Part shown: one piece after another, positions 39,498 to 51,630 of the stretch
Layout of the letters: every line of letters begins with the position of its first letter
Position numbering within the stretch: position 1 is the first letter of the stretch
Source: Anthopleura xanthogrammica
Taxonomy: Eukaryota; Cnidaria; Anthozoa; Actiniaria; Actiniidae
Assembly (NCBI GenBank): GCA_964019055.1
Contig: OZ025213.1
Coordinates: 1,240,001-1,304,000, forward strand
Direction: 5' to 3'
Length of the DNA: 64,000 nt
Position numbers and translations under genes: made by a program
The notes under the pieces: model-generated
What the model was told of the DNA's origin: nothing
Seen by the model: the letters and a program-made list of their open reading frames with translations, nothing else
Database searches by the model: none

Positions 39498-40530
39498 GTA
39501 AGCAGCTTTTAATGATTTTTTACTTTAAAGTTAATTCAGTTAATCGTTATGTAAGCTGAAATTATCATCCTCATTGTCATTATCATGGCTGCCAAGATTG
39601 TAAACAGCTCAGCATTGCTAGGAGGGGATAGCTACTGGGCTTCGAGTTTTTATGAAACAGTTTAACAACAGCGCGCGCATGTGGATTTCTTAGTTCATGA
39701 TAGATAATTTTCCTGATACAAGACGCTTTTTTAAAGATATTCCTCCCTTCACGTCAACATTGCATTCTTCGAAGTCTCTACTTAAAAACCTTCGAAATAT
39801 TTTGAAAAACTTGTACAGCTTTTTACGAAAGATTGTTGCTGTAATTTCCTAAGAAACACTGAAATTTTTCGGGACATGGATCATAAATTAGAGTAAGACT
39901 TCGAGTTGTTCGTCTCATTCAAAGGGTTGTTCCATCACTCAACACTCTTGAACATTTGTAGACGGATTGATCGGAAAGAATCCGCGTAAGAACATGTAAC
40001 AATTCACGTGCATTTGTCAGCAACCTTGTCTGGGTTCCTGAGCGGTGGGCTTGTCCCCGGACACATTTTCGAACGCTGACCATCCTGTATGAGTTTTACC
40101 CCCTACGTACTAACCACAGAACTAATTTTACCGTCGTTTGGTTTCCCTTTGGCGCGATATTGAGACTAATGAGGAACAGTATTGCCTCTACGATGAAAAA
40201 CGTTTGGCGCAAAAGAGACAGCTCGTTAACCTTAACATTTGATAGGACTTGCGATTGTCTTTTCGTAATATTGAGGGTCGCTGTTGAGATCATTTCGATT
40301 TCAGCCGCGTGGATTTTTACGTTATTCTAAAAGCGAACCAAGCTTTCTTAGGTATGAATAGAACTGGTCAATTTTCTACCCGTTGTTTGATTTATGAATG
40401 GAAAATCAGCCATAAATGATATTTTTCTGGGGAGGAGAGACAAGATGACAAGATAGTAAAATTATTCAATGATAAGAATAGAGACATCACTCGACGAACA
40501 CCGTGTATAAAACGATCCCAGCATTTATAG

Positions 40531-40807
40531 GATTGATATCATGATTGGCCATCTATACATTCCTCAGAGAATCCACTAAAGTGTAAGCGAACGAGTAAGT
40601 ACATTAAAATGGCTTTTCATCTATCATAAGTAATAATAATATAACCTCCAAAACGGATCAAAAAGACTGATCCATTAAATCATAAAGTTGATATCATGAT
40701 TGGCCACCTATACATTCCTTAGAGAATCCACTAAAGTGTAAGCGAACGAGTAAGGATATTGAAAAGGGTTTTTAGTTATTACAACTAACAATAATATAAC
40801 CCCAAAA
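40531..40807 (+). repeat. Tandem duplication, about 155-bp unit, two copies
   Basis: The block ttgatatcatgattggcca, the block gagaatccactaaagtgtaa, the block gcgaacgagtaag and the end aataatataacc occur in the same order in both copies, starting near 40533 and 40688. Similarity is high. No open frame is present. Confidence 0.85.
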
Positions 40808-41030
40808 ACAAGTTAGTTAGCCTCTAGATTACTAACGTCAAAGAGTTTAAAATCTCATTATCATAATGACGATAATTTAGCGATTTAAAGCATTTCTTGT
40901 TAAGCTATGATACAAACTATAATATTTTGACCAAATGTTTAGAAATAATTCTTTATTAAAAACTAATTATTTTACGCCTTCTTCAACTATGCCTTGATAG
41001 TTTTCCAAAACAGTTTATCTTCGCTGGTAC

Positions 41031-41040
41031 TATATAAAAG
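41031..41040 (+). promoter_or_regulatory. Possible TATA box
   Basis: TATATAAAAG followed by gacttg is a strong consensus TATA element. No transcript can be attached: the nearest gene on this strand starts its coding sequence 5.9 kb downstream. Chance occurrence in A+T-rich DNA is quite possible. Confidence 0.18.
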
Positions 41041-41539
41041 GACTTGTATGTGACGAGTCCATTTAGTAATGAGAATCTACACTTCAATCATAACTTATGA
41101 TAACCTTATGTATCTATCGTTAATCTAAATCTTTAAATTTATGCTTTCAAAAGCTGTCGGATTAAAAATGTCAAATATTTGAGACTTTAAAGATGTATAC
41201 TTTCAACATTTTACATCAAAAAAACATGTTTCTCACGTTTTTTTGTCCCTTTGTGATATTTTTTTTAATCAGTCTCACTGCGAAGTCTTTGGGATAGAGT
41301 TTCCCATTTTATCGATTTTTGATTCTTCAGTTCTCTTTGAGGCAGTTTCTTAATGGCATAAAGTCCATATAGCACATTAATATGTATGGCTGTTAAGGGT
41401 CACTATCATAAACATCAATCACGATCAAAACTATTATTACTATTATTACATTAAAAAGAGCTGCCGGAGAGAACAGGAAAATAAGAATTACTACCTTGAA
41501 AAAATATCCTGTTATAGTTTTGAGAAAGAATTTTTCTTC

Positions 41540-41820
<281 letters not shown>

Positions 41821-42016
41821 GTTCGTACGTACGTTCGTTCGTGTGTTCTTTCTTTCTATCTTTCTTTCGTACGTACGTACGTACGTTCGTTCGTGCGTTC
41901 TTTCTTTCTATCTTTCTTTCGTACGTACGTACGTACGTTCGTTCGTGTGTTCTTTCTTTCTATCTTTCTTTCGTACGTACGTACGTACGTTCGTTCGTGC
42001 GTTCTTTCTTTCTTTT
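41821..42016. repeat. 52-bp minisatellite with GTAC and GTTC blocks
   Basis: Unit made of (gtac)3-4, gttcgttcgtg(t/c)g and ttctttctttctatctttctttc. The anchor gttctttctttctatc is found at 41845, 41897 and 41949, and its start again at 42001: three exact 52-bp steps. Units alternate gtgtg and gtgcg. It appears to have grown from the edge of the TTTC array. Confidence 0.92.
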
Positions 42017-44799
42017 ATTCATTCATTCGTTCATTATTTCTTTCTTGCGTTTTTTATTAATCTCTTTATCTCTTTTTTTTATCTCCTTCCTTCCATCTTT
42101 CATTCTTTATTCTTTCTATAAAACGCTATTGTTTTATAACGTTTCTATTTCAAGGCTTAATACCTCGCGTTGTGCTAACCGTTGGCCTTAATAGCTAGAC
42201 TATGTTTATATCAATGACTTACTCTAATGTCTTTTTCCTATGTATTTCATTACCCCCCGAGGATCTAAACTGTTTAGTATGGTGATAAACGTGATAAGTG
42301 ACTGAGAAAACCTCGCTACTCTGATACTCATAACAACACATATCCTCTCCCACCACCTCCTCTGCTATATTTGATAGCAATATTTGAGTTTGAATATAAT
42401 AATTTTATCCTCAAAGTCAATAGGTTGTTCAGCCACAAGGTTCACTGTTCTTTCTTTTTATAAACTCGGGTTCATTGTGTTCAATGCCCTACGTCTTTCC
42501 GTCATTAGGTGTATGTGTGGCCTTTTTTATGTGTCTTCAGCCCACGGTAAGGGATATCTGATTTATTTAATCTCTATTTAAGAATTTCAAAGATAAAGGT
42601 TCCAATACATTATTATAATCATCGTTATCGCTCTTATGGGTATGGGAAGGTAGGGCCTCTTTTTTCCGCACAGGAGAAATTCTCGCCCCTGAGGGGTGGA
42701 GTGGGGGGTGAATATTCTCTACACCATAAGTAGAGTTGGAGTTAGTTAGACTAGGTGGTACCCAAAGGGGATTGCACCCACCACACCCTCACCCCACCCC
42801 CTGAAAGGATCCACTATTATACAATGTCATAGCAGAAAGATAAGCTTTTTTACCCATGAAAAAGATATTATTTTAATATACATTAGTAGACATTTATTCT
42901 GTTATTTTCTTTTCTTTTCGTTTAAATATTCTACCTTAACAGGAAAGCTTAATCATTGGATTTTGTTTTACAACGCTATCGTGCTATATCAGTAATAATG
43001 ACATGTTTACTGTGCTATAATATCGATAATCCGGCAAAACACTAATTGATATGGTGTTCTCGCGTGCCTCGGGGCGAGCGGCGAATGTTTAGGCAAACCA
43101 CCTATAATTATTTTACTGGCTGATAACTAACATTTGATTCAGATTTCTCGCTTAAATACTGAATTAAAAAATGCAGCGTACTTAGGAATTACTCGTTGAT
43201 CTATTCTCTGTGTGTGTTAATGAATACAGAAAATATTTTGAGCAAAATCTAATTTAAAAGCCTAAAAATATATTCCTGTGTTGGTTTGTGCGTACAGAGT
43301 TCGAGGGTGCATAGATATTTTACTGTCTCATATTAAAGAAACTATTACTTAATTCCTAATTAGAAAGAAAACAAAATAAACAAAACAATAGGATTAGTGT
43401 ATACTCGACTCCTTTTTATTTCACGACAAAAAGAAAACACCTTACAATAACCTATGAACCTAATTTGAAAGCAGTTAAAGGATTTTAAAATGCGTTTATA
43501 GCCAAAATATCGAAGTGTAGATACTTTGTTTACTATTCTACTCTTTGACAGAATAGTTGTCACGTTTTGTTTGCTTCTTTGTTACGCAAATTACAGCAAA
43601 TTAATCAATTAAGCCAAATCCAATCACAATATAATTCCAAAACATAAGCAGCTCTAAGCATCCTAAATTTGCTTAAAGATCCTTATTTTGTTTGTTTGCA
43701 TCGCTCAATGACACGAACATTTCCGTGCTACGATCAACAATCAATCTCTCCAACGCAAACCGCCAAAAATGTTCTTTATTTCACATTAGAAGGCGTGAAC
43801 ACATCGTTGTTTTTTGTGTTTTTCTCTTCAATTCCATTAGTTCTTCCAAAAAACACCTGCTCTAGGAATTCTAATGCTCCAAACCCGATAAAAAGCATTT
43901 TATCTGTGCTTGTGAACCCGAGAAACTTAATCTATTAAAGTAGAGGTATTTATCTGATCAAGAACTTTACTTCCATCATTTCTGGCTCGGAGGAATTTCG
44001 CTCCACAGTCCGTGTAAGTAGATTTAGAATTTATTGCAATATTTTTCATTCACTTGCTTCAAATTCTACGAAAATGTTAAGGTCATTCTTGTGACATTTT
44101 TCTACATTCTGTTTCTTCTGGCACGCTTACTTTTTTGCGCGTTTTCTGATAACATCGAGCGTAATGCGAAAATTTGGCGAAAATTTGAAAAGCGAAGTTT
44201 CATCATCCCAAGATGAAGGGAAAACGACCTTGTTCAATGATACGATATAAATTCAAAAAAAAAATAATATTAGAAACTAAATGGCTTAACTGATGAAACG
44301 AAGGGTAAAACGAACCAGTCGTGTGCATACTGATTAGTGAGATTTGCTTTTTTTTATCTTTAGGTATTTCCATTATTCCCGTTTTTGTTTTTTTTACATC
44401 AGAAACACTTATGGCAAATAGTCAAGTTTTTTTGGCTTTTTTCTTTTCTTTTTTTTCTTCCTTTCCTTTCTTAGTATACCTTTTTTTCTCTCGGTTAATC
44501 AAGACCTCATTAATATCAATTACTTCCAATTATGAAAACTAAAATTAATCTTACTTAGCTCGGCATAAAATACTGAATTTTAGTTACAATAATTATATAT
44601 GAATGTTAATATGTTATACGTACGACGTCGCTTTTCATTTCTTCTTCATTTTTTTCTTCCTTCCTTCCTTCCTTTCCTTCTTCTTTTCTTTCATTTCTTA
44701 TTTTTCCTTTTCTTTTCGTTTCTTTTCATTTTTTAATGAGGATAGCAGAATTTCCGTGTTCTAAATTATTGACATCCAATTACTAATGTATACTATATT
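42017..44799. other. Stretch without recognised gene
   Basis: A+T-rich. It includes G- and C-rich patches at 42660-42800 (cccctgaggggtggagtggg type) and a TTCC/TTTC-rich tract at 44640-44720. No coding sequence, inverted repeat or known tail is seen. Confidence 0.5.
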
Positions 44800-44932
44800 C
44801 CTCTCCTCTCCTCTCCTCTCCTCTCCTCTCCTCTCCTCTCCTCTCCTCTCCTCTCCTCTCCTCTCCTCTCCTCTCCTCTCCTCTCCTCTCCTCTCCTCTC
44901 CTCTCCTTTTCTCTCCTCCCCTCCCCTCCCCT
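44800..44932. repeat. (CCTCT)n pentanucleotide array
   Basis: About 21 uninterrupted cctct units, then a degenerate ctcccc end. It is a pure pyrimidine/purine strand asymmetry. The Arg-Gly-Glu frame on the - strand is an artefact. Confidence 0.94.
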
Positions 44933-44983
44933 TTACCCTCACTATAAACACAAAAGCCCTCAAACACTTAGCTCATATTACTT

Positions 44984-45025
44984 ACGTCATCGTACGTCAT
45001 CGTACCTATCTTACTGACGTCATCT
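44984..45025. promoter_or_regulatory. Cluster of CRE-like sites
   Basis: tacgtcatcg, tacgtcatcg and tgacgtcatc occur within about 40 bp. TGACGTCA is the CREB/ATF consensus and TACGTCA a half-site variant. The cluster lies 1.9 kb upstream of the receptor start codon. The function is inference only. Confidence 0.25.
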
Positions 45026-45552
45026 GGCTAAAAACTTTTAATATGTAACCGACCCGTGTCTTGCCTAGCCAGACTTGTCGAGACTTGGAAAAGGAAAAGG
45101 AAAAACTACTATGACTACAATGAACGATTATTACATTATATCTAAAAGAAACTTTTCCTCGGATACTCATAGATTTTCCTACTTTTTGAATATATTTTAA
45201 TCATTTCTATGATTGATTTTCCTAGACATGAGTTGCAATATTTTTCTTGTATCGATGCAGAACTATTTCAGTAGCACAGCTTGTTCCCTGCATCAATATT
45301 ACCGGATACCTCTCCTGTCAGTAATATGTCTTCCAAATCTCTCATCTTTTCTGGTTAGCAGACATACTTGAAAAGTTATTTCCTAAAACTAATGAGTGCC
45401 TATTCGTACTTGTTTCTGGCCAAGGCCAATTTTGAATCCATGTATTTTTCTTCAAGTACATATTTGCTCGGAGATTTCAAATCATATCAAATCTTTTTAC
45501 ACTACTTTCTTTTGGTCGTTTGCAACCATTCCAAAGAAAGTGGAATAATAAG

Positions 45553-45626
45553 CATGGCCGCCATGTTGGTTGACACAAATGAAAACGATGAATCTGTTGG
45601 GGAATTTATCCAACATGGCGGCCATC
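45553..45626. repeat. Hairpin element, CCATGTTGG family, copy 2
   Basis: Inverted ends atggccgccatgttgg and ccaacatggcggccat, about 40 bp apart. The ends match the hairpin at 12573-12653. An open frame of 150 codons (45368-45820) runs across it but is not otherwise protein-like. Confidence 0.55.
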
Positions 45627-45894
45627 AACACGAGAAGGTCAATTTTAACTTTATGGAACCGTTGATTCAAGTCGAGAAAAATTCCATTACATCACAGTCT
45701 CTTTCAAAGTTTTTCATCAAGAAAAAAATGGTCGATCCAGTTTGTGAACCAATTGGTTGTACTTCAGATGAATTTAATTTCAAAACGTTTTTTATGTCAC
45801 GAAAAGTTTTCGTGTTTTAACTGACAAAACTTGTTCAAAAAACCACAAGACGTTAAAATTGCTGACTAATTATGATCAAAAATTCAATGAACTG

Positions 45895-46001
45895 AAAACT
45901 AACAAGTCTGAATCGCCGTGGGGTTCTACAGGTTTACGAGTAGGGTTCCTATAGATACCAGCTGTGAGCTGCGAATGGGTTACCCTGTTGAAATAAAGTT
46001 T
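45895..46001 (+). mobile_element. Possible retroelement 3' tail
   Basis: Ends in ttaccctgttgaaataaagt, similar in style to the tail at 22350-22372. No coding remnant is attached. Low certainty. Confidence 0.22.
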
Positions 46002-46950
46002 ATCTAACAAAGGTAATGGTACAGTTGGCAGTTACTTGAAGATCAAGCCTTTAGTGTACGAAATATTTCTTATTTATTGCTGAGGTTTTCCTGCTGCTAA
46101 TTATATCATGCAATCTTGTGTTGAAATTATATTCATAGCTTCTTTACATTTTTCGCTTGACGTTCCATCAAGTGGTTTAATGCGTCAAAGAATCTTTTTA
46201 CGTGCGATTTTTGTCACACATTGACGCATTTTTTTCGCTTATTTTAGGAGAATAATAATAATTTCAATATTTTTTAAAACTTGGAAATACAACAGGAACG
46301 TTTTGCCAAGAATTACGAGTTTTGTTCTCTGTTATATTGTTCAAAAATTAATTGCTTTTTATCCAAAATACTTTGCATGTCTTATTAAGTACTTCTTCCT
46401 ACGGACGTTTCTGCAAGTATCCTGTATCCTGTAAGACCTGTAATGATAAAACCCACAATTACCTAAACTACAAATTGCTACAAACACATGTTCTGTCCCT
46501 CTTTGATTCTAGTTATGGCTACCTCTCATTTCTACAGCCATAAACACAAACATTCCTATACGTACATATTCTATAGGTCTTATACAGCCTAGAGGCAGAT
46601 AGCTGAGTGTTATTGTCAAAAATCGTTCATGTGCGTCGCTCATTTGACTAGCTAGAATACAAGGACAATATCGGTTGGTATTCCTAAGCGTTATCAATTC
46701 TGGTCTTATCGTAACTACCTGTGTCCTTAACACAATCTTTTACAAAGTTTTATAAGACTTATTAACTTGAAAACGATTTTTAATGAGTTCTAATTTTACA
46801 CCATAGGGATTCGACAGCTCATTTTGGGCTAGACAAGTCGTAATGTCCTGGTAGATTGAGCAACCATCGTGGACTCAAACATCTCGACATTATTCATCGT
46901 CCGTCGAACACAACGACTTCATCAGTGTAGAGGATTATTGTAGTTCAGCC

Positions 46951-48078
46951 ATGGAGCCAGGAGTTCAAAATTCGTCCAATGCTAACCAAACACAGCCAAT
47001 AGCATTGGGTGGGGAACCCGAATACTCGATCGTCATACGGTATGTCCTTCTTGGTTTGATCATACTGGTTTCACTGGTCGGAAACACTGCTGTCGTCTTC
47101 ATTACTTATCGTAACAAACAAATGCGAACATTCGCTTATTTCCTTATCGCGAACTTAGCACTCGCAGATGTTCTAGCGACTCTCTGTCTACCATTGATTA
47201 TCGCCTATCTTCATAATGGGAAGTGGGTTTTCGGCGAAGTAATGTGCAAGTTGATCAACCCTAGTATAACTGTATTCGCTGTCGTAACCAGCAACACTCT
47301 CGTAGCTATCGCCTGTGACCGATTCCGTGCTCTGATCTTCCCGTTCAAGCTCAAACCTTCCACCTCGGAGACCAGACTGATCATTGCCCTTATCTGGATG
47401 GTAGCATTTTTAGTCACGTTGCCGAGTTACGGGTCTAGGACCGTCACCATTGAGGGCTATTGTTTGGAAATTTACACAAGCGACAATGATAAACAAAGCC
47501 TTTATATCAAAATCTACACCACGTTTATGTTCCTCGTCAACAACTTTATTCCACTTCTGGTCATCCTTATCCTGTACATCAAGATAAGTATGACTTTGGC
47601 GCATATTTCTTTGTTTCCTTCGCTTCACCTGAACAGACCTTCATCTCTCGCACAAGACAGCCCAGCTGAAAGCCCTAGAAACTCTATCATGTTGCGTAAT
47701 GCGAACACTGCTGCAGCTACGAAGCGGCAAACGATGGAAAGAAAGTTTATTCGCATGCTACTTGCGGTGGTGCTGATCTTCTTCTTCTGTTATGTACCGT
47801 TTCAAGTGTTATACTTGGTCTGGTCTTATCATGATCTTACAAAGCTAACTAACAATAAAGTTCTATATTATTGTAATCATTATCTTCAGATTTTAATGTG
47901 GATACCGACCGCGTTGAACCCGATATGTTATGCAGCCCTTAACGAACGATACGCCAAGTATTTTAAACGTCTGCTAAGATGCTCCTTCTCCAAACTCAAG
48001 CAATTTGGAACAATGCCGACTCCAAGTGGCTACACCACAGCTACAACTCGACGTAAATCTTCACCTTTATCCGTCTGA
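46951..48078 (+). CDS. Class A (rhodopsin-like) GPCR, peptide-receptor type
   Basis: 375-residue seven-helix receptor in one exon, acting at the plasma membrane. Helices at about 28-52, 62-85, 96-121, 142-160, 185-211, 264-290 and 305-330. Landmarks: N45 in GN (TM1), D73 in LALAD (TM2), W92 (loop 1), C99 with C171 as the usual disulfide, D123-R124-F125 in place of DRY, W149, P201, C280-Y281-V-P283 in place of CWxP, and N323-P-I-C-Y327. N7 and N12 are glycosylation sequons in the short N-terminus. Loop 3 (about 212-262) is long and Ser/Arg-rich; C344 after TM7 could be palmitoylated. The ATG has a good context (cagccATGg), and an acceptor-like ttcag just before it allows an upstream UTR exon. 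The length and the TM2-TM3 pattern resemble neuropeptide receptors (NPY/NPFF/tachykinin-like group), but the ligand cannot be assigned. Confidence 0.93.
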   Translation: MEPGVQNSSNANQTQPIALGGEPEYSIVIRYVLLGLIILVSLVGNTAVVFITYRNKQMRTFAYFLIANLALADVLATLCLPLIIAYLHNGKWVFGEVMCKLINPSITVFAVVTSNTLVAIACDRFRALIFPFKLKPSTSETRLIIALIWMVAFLVTLPSYGSRTVTIEGYCLEIYTSDNDKQSLYIKIYTTFMFLVNNFIPLLVILILYIKISMTLAHISLFPSLHLNRPSSLAQDSPAESPRNSIMLRNANTAAATKRQTMERKFIRMLLAVVLIFFFCYVPFQVLYLVWSYHDLTKLTNNKVLYYCNHYLQILMWIPTALNPICYAALNERYAKYFKRLLRCSFSKLKQFGTMPTPSGYTTATTRRKSSPLSV

Positions 48079-48117
48079 GTGCATCGGAAATACATCGTAA
48101 CAATATCGGGTATTCGG

Positions 48118-48123
48118 AATAAA
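48118..48123 (+). promoter_or_regulatory. Polyadenylation signal of the + strand GPCR
   Basis: AATAAA starts 40 nt after the receptor stop codon ends. It is the first canonical signal downstream. A very short 3' UTR would result; later signals may also be used. Confidence 0.5.
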
Positions 48124-48662
48124 GAACGGAATTAACCCGAGTATATAATCTTCGCCCTTGGTCGAAGAAGTGCCTCGAAACTCGGTATATTCCGACTACA
48201 CAATGAAAGCTTCCTGGCTTTGCTTTTGTCTTCCTATAAAAAGCGGCAAATGCATATCCGAGGACAGCCCGATGGCCTTACGAAGGAAATACTTATCAGC
48301 CACTGGTTCAGAGCAATAGAAAACACTGTAACAGATAAGCTGTCGGAAGTAACGAGTAAATTCCGACTGCTTTACAAAAATGTTCAGAATCGATTCAACG
48401 TCGGCTAAGAATATATCCTAGTAGGAAGAACTTCCAGGAATGGTCCTTCTTCCAGACCTTATGATAGCTGAGGTTCTCTCACCCCAAATGACTGATTTAG
48501 TGGCCGGGGGAGAGAAAATTTGTCAGAACAGAGACAAGACGTAAGTTATTAAAGATGCTAACGAAGGGAACACTGGACAAAATGAACTCAAAGAATGTGC
48601 AAATAAGCAAGTTAGTATGTCAGTGGTAATTCAACGAGCAATAAAGAATATGGACATGGCCA
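48124..48662. other. Stretch without recognised gene (3' flank of the GPCR)
   Basis: No conserved coding sequence. Short open frames at 48220-48408 lack any family resemblance. Confidence 0.5.
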
Positions 48663-48771
48663 GTTCAAACGTCGATCTTCTCATGAGCCGAACCTAATGA
48701 CATCAAGGAAGACCACCTTGTTATCCATTCTTTTCAATGCTTTCGGCTCATGAGAAGATCGACGTCTCAAC
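48663..48771. mobile_element. Short hairpin MITE (tcgatcttctcatgagccga ends)
   Basis: 109 bp with inverted ends: the left acgtcgatcttctcatgagccgaa (48669-48692) is a perfect 24-bp match to the reverse complement of the right end (48742-48765), and similarity extends outward to gttcaaac/gtctcaac. No coding capacity. Target duplication is not clear. Confidence 0.65.
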
Positions 48772-48821
48772 TGTCAACTGATATTAGAAAAATATATTAG
48801 CCAATTAGAATCGAGAAAATT

Positions 48822-49049
48822 TGCAAAGCTGAGGTGTCACCTTTAGTCTCCCAGCGGCTCGGGAAACGGTTATTTCTTTATTTTATTTCCCAACTAAATA
48901 ATAAATATTATAGAAAATGTATACAAAATATCAAAAACCTCTTCTGAAAATCTAGATTTATCTCAGATATAAACTTTCGTAAGTCAATTTTCGCAGACTT
49001 CATGACACCTCAGTTTTGCTGTGACGTCCTTTCTACGTCACTATTTCAG
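48822..49049. mobile_element. MITE family C, copy 2 (actgaggtgtca ends)
   Basis: The left tgcaaagctgaggtgtcac and the right tgacacctcagttttgc are inverted repeats, followed by gtgacgtcctttctacgtca as in the copy at 28940-29193. The interior is A+T-rich and unlike the other copy. Confidence 0.6.
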
Positions 49050-49390
49050 ATAAGCTGGTGGGCTTTAATTTAGATGTGAGAAACGGGGGGGAAACCAATC
49101 ATGAACAGATGGGATAATATGTAGGTTATCTAGCTTAGATTGAGTGTTATTTATGCCAAGACAACCGAGTGAAAAAGAACACGTGTGCAAATTGTTCTAT
49201 TTATGTTTTTGGCAGTTGTTTTTGATGGTAATAGACGTAGAATTGATCCTACACTATCAATAAGTATATTCTGCAGAAAAAAATAATTACAATATCTGTT
49301 TGGACTTGTTCCAAAAGTCAAACAAATTGCTTCTGACTGACAGCCAGTTTGTCCATCCAATAGCATGCGGGGTAAGCAGTCACGTGATCA

Positions 49391-49613
49391 CGAGCCTTCT
49401 CTGTTGTGGGTCCTGAACTTTGGAACAAGATCCCAGTAGACATTAAAAGACTAAAAAGCATTGAAACATTTAAAAAAGGCATCAAAACCTTACTTTTTCG
49501 TGATGCATTTGAAAAGATCGGAAAATAAGAACCATTTATACTGCATACAGCGCCATTGAACTGCTGGAAATGGCGCTATATAAATGTATTATATTATATT
49601 ATATATTATTATT
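49391..49613 (+). pseudogene. L2/CR1-like LINE remnant: end of the reverse-transcriptase ORF plus tail
   Basis: 45 codons end at TAA (49526-49528) and read RAFSVVGPELWNKIPVDIKR with a following SIETFKKGIKTLLF. The pattern FSVxGPxLWNxLPxxI...S...FKxxLKxxLF marks the very C-terminus of L2/CR1-clade LINE ORF2. It is followed by atggcgctatataaatg and an A+T-rich microsatellite tail to 49613, the standard 3' end of such elements. It is 5'-truncated: no RT or endonuclease domain remains. It is one of several LINE remnants in the window and the clearest. Confidence 0.8.
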
Positions 49614-50157
49614 ATTTCCCGCCATAATGGTTGTGGTTCATTTTCGCGCGAAATAAACTCGACCCACATCGATGCCGTTGACCACCTAGTTATTACTAGT
49701 TTTTTTGACTTTTAGAACAAGTCCAACGATTTTCATGGCGAAATACGAAAGTTTTAAAAATATAATTTGCTGCCTTTTTTGGCCTAGCCCTGTCAAGTTT
49801 AAATGCGGCAACCTTTGGAAACAAGGTCTTTCAGGTTGCAATAAATCACCGAAATATTCTATGGACGTATAGAGGTTTCTTTCCACAGCAGCCAGGTTAA
49901 AGGGCAAAACAATAGAAATTTCCTCCTTTGGGAACAAAATTCTCTTGTTCAAAAGAAAACTGCATTGCTCCTGCCCGTAAGCATGGCTGGCTGGCTGGTG
50001 AAAAACCTCTGTTTTAAAGATCAATTATAAGCTATAGATAATTATAATATCCTAGTGAGGGAACTTAACCCCAGCATAAACAGAAATTCTTTGCATAGGG
50101 AAGGCTTGGGGTCGCTGGTTTAATAATGCAGTCATACGAAGCACTGTTATCTGGTTC
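49614..50157. other. Stretch without recognised gene
   Basis: A 112-codon open frame on the - strand (50024-49686) has no recognisable domain and is probably a chance or repeat-derived frame. Nothing else is seen. Confidence 0.4.
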
Positions 50158-50296
50158 ACGCTTACATTACAAGCAAAAGTATAAGCAGCGGACGCAGACT
50201 CGTTGTCCGATATCCCTAATCAACAGCAACTGTCTTTTCTAACGCCTGTTTAGTGCGCAGTTGCTTATGCTTATACTTGTGCTCATGCAAGTACGA
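50158..50296. mobile_element. Small inverted-repeat element (aagtataagca arms)
   Basis: The left arm ttacaagcaaaagtataagc and the right arm (reverse complement gcatgagcacaagtataagc) are similar over about 35 bp with indels. The centre is about 60 bp. It fits a diverged MITE. Confidence 0.4.
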
Positions 50297-50458
50297 ACCA
50301 ATCTCATGTTGACCACTTTCCATTCATCATTTCAGTGATCAAACACAAAACATCGCAATCGAGGCTAAGAGGGTAACAAACTGACAAGTCAAACTTACCC
50401 CACGGCCTCAATTTTATGCTTTGTGTTTGACCATTGAACCGATGTACGAAAATGAGCT

Positions 50459-50777
50459 TGAAGACACGAGTGAAAAGCGCATGCGCCATATCTGTATGCA
50501 AATTAGTCAGAAAAAATCTTCGTGTTATGGAAAACTGATATGCAATTATTTTGACTTTCAAACTTGCCTGACAAAGGAATTTTACAAAATGTCAAATCTT
50601 TAAGTCAGTTCTTGAAACTTAAGGCTAATTCTTTCATATTCTATCTTGGTCTCACAAAAGTATACTCACGAAATGTTTTGCATATTTGGAGAATACGAAC
50701 ATTTCTTCTCACGCTCACTCTTGTGTTCTTGGGAAAAAGTGCTGAAAGGCGCGCATGCGCATTGTTCACTCGTGTCA
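50459..50777. repeat. Distant inverted repeats gacacgagtgaa...gcgcatgcgc
   Basis: gacacgagtgaaaagcgcatgcgcc at the left pairs with the reverse complement of ggcgcgcatgcgcattgttcactcgtgtca at the right. The arms are about 25-28 bp and the spacing about 270 bp. It may be the ends of a decayed transposon; the interior shows no transposase. Confidence 0.4.
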
Positions 50778-51630
50778 GGCAGACATTCAGAAACTCCAGT
50801 TATGTACCATCTATATTTATTTAATTCTATATGATTGAGCAGTCGCAAATGGACTGTTAGTGATTGGGTCAATGAAATAATCCCATTTCATGATCACCGT
50901 ATGAACACCAATAAAATATCAATGATTTCAAACCGGCTGTATTTCCTTTGAGGGTGTTATTTCTCTTTTTATCTTCTCATTACTTAAACCTTTTAAATCA
51001 TATTTCATTCATTTTCAAAGAGGTTTTTATTTTTGTCCCGGTAACTCGATAACCATTCCAGCAATTGTTCGTCTGATCCGCGTACTAATATCATCCAGGA
51101 TTAACGACTGACATCAAGAAATATCCGTTTTTCCTTCCGTCTTTCCCGCTTAATTTGATTGAATTTTTTCGCCGCCGAAGATAAATAAACCGCCACTTAA
51201 CGCGTACCAAGATATCAAGCTGCGGCGAACACAACATAATAAGATTACTAGCGGAATAGAAAGATGAAAAATGGTACCGTATATTGTAAGAAATGACTTT
51301 TTACTGCAATCCCCCCTGCAGCTGAGCCGCCTGTTTAGCAAGTTAGTTGGCGCAGTCCTGGTTTTAATCCCTAATTATTTACTTAACAGTACTCAACAAA
51401 GGGCAAAAGTACTTAGTTAAGTACAATTAAGTTTCAATTATTTTGAAAAAATTGTCTACTATTTAATTAAGAAAACCGGAGAACCATTTACGCACCAATT
51501 TTTCTGACACAGTACAATTTATGTCATGCAACTTTCAGTTAACGAGTGATAAGGTGCGTAAGAGACAGCGCACAAGCACAGCTTTTAACAGCAAGATGAG
51601 AAGAGTGCTTTTTTCATGCTTCTACAAACT

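Larger units (their letters stand above)
37236..41539. other. Stretch without recognised gene, with scattered exon-like segments
   Basis: Contains two short exon-like segments (38346-38437 and 39446-39497), a direct duplication at 40531-40807 and a TATATAAAAG box at 41031. The remainder is A+T-rich and has no recognisable coding sequence. It could be the 5' UTR-intron region of the receptor gene at 46951. Confidence 0.45.

Noticed and set aside
45368..45820. 150-codon open frame on the + strand.
   Set aside because: It runs through the CCATGTTGG hairpin and has no conserved domain; the composition outside the hairpin is typical of A+T-rich non-coding DNA.
47211..47628. Open frames opposite the + strand GPCR.
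   Set aside because: Shadow frames of the receptor coding sequence.
49686..50024. 112-codon frame on the - strand.
   Set aside because: No domain, no splice context and located among transposon relics.
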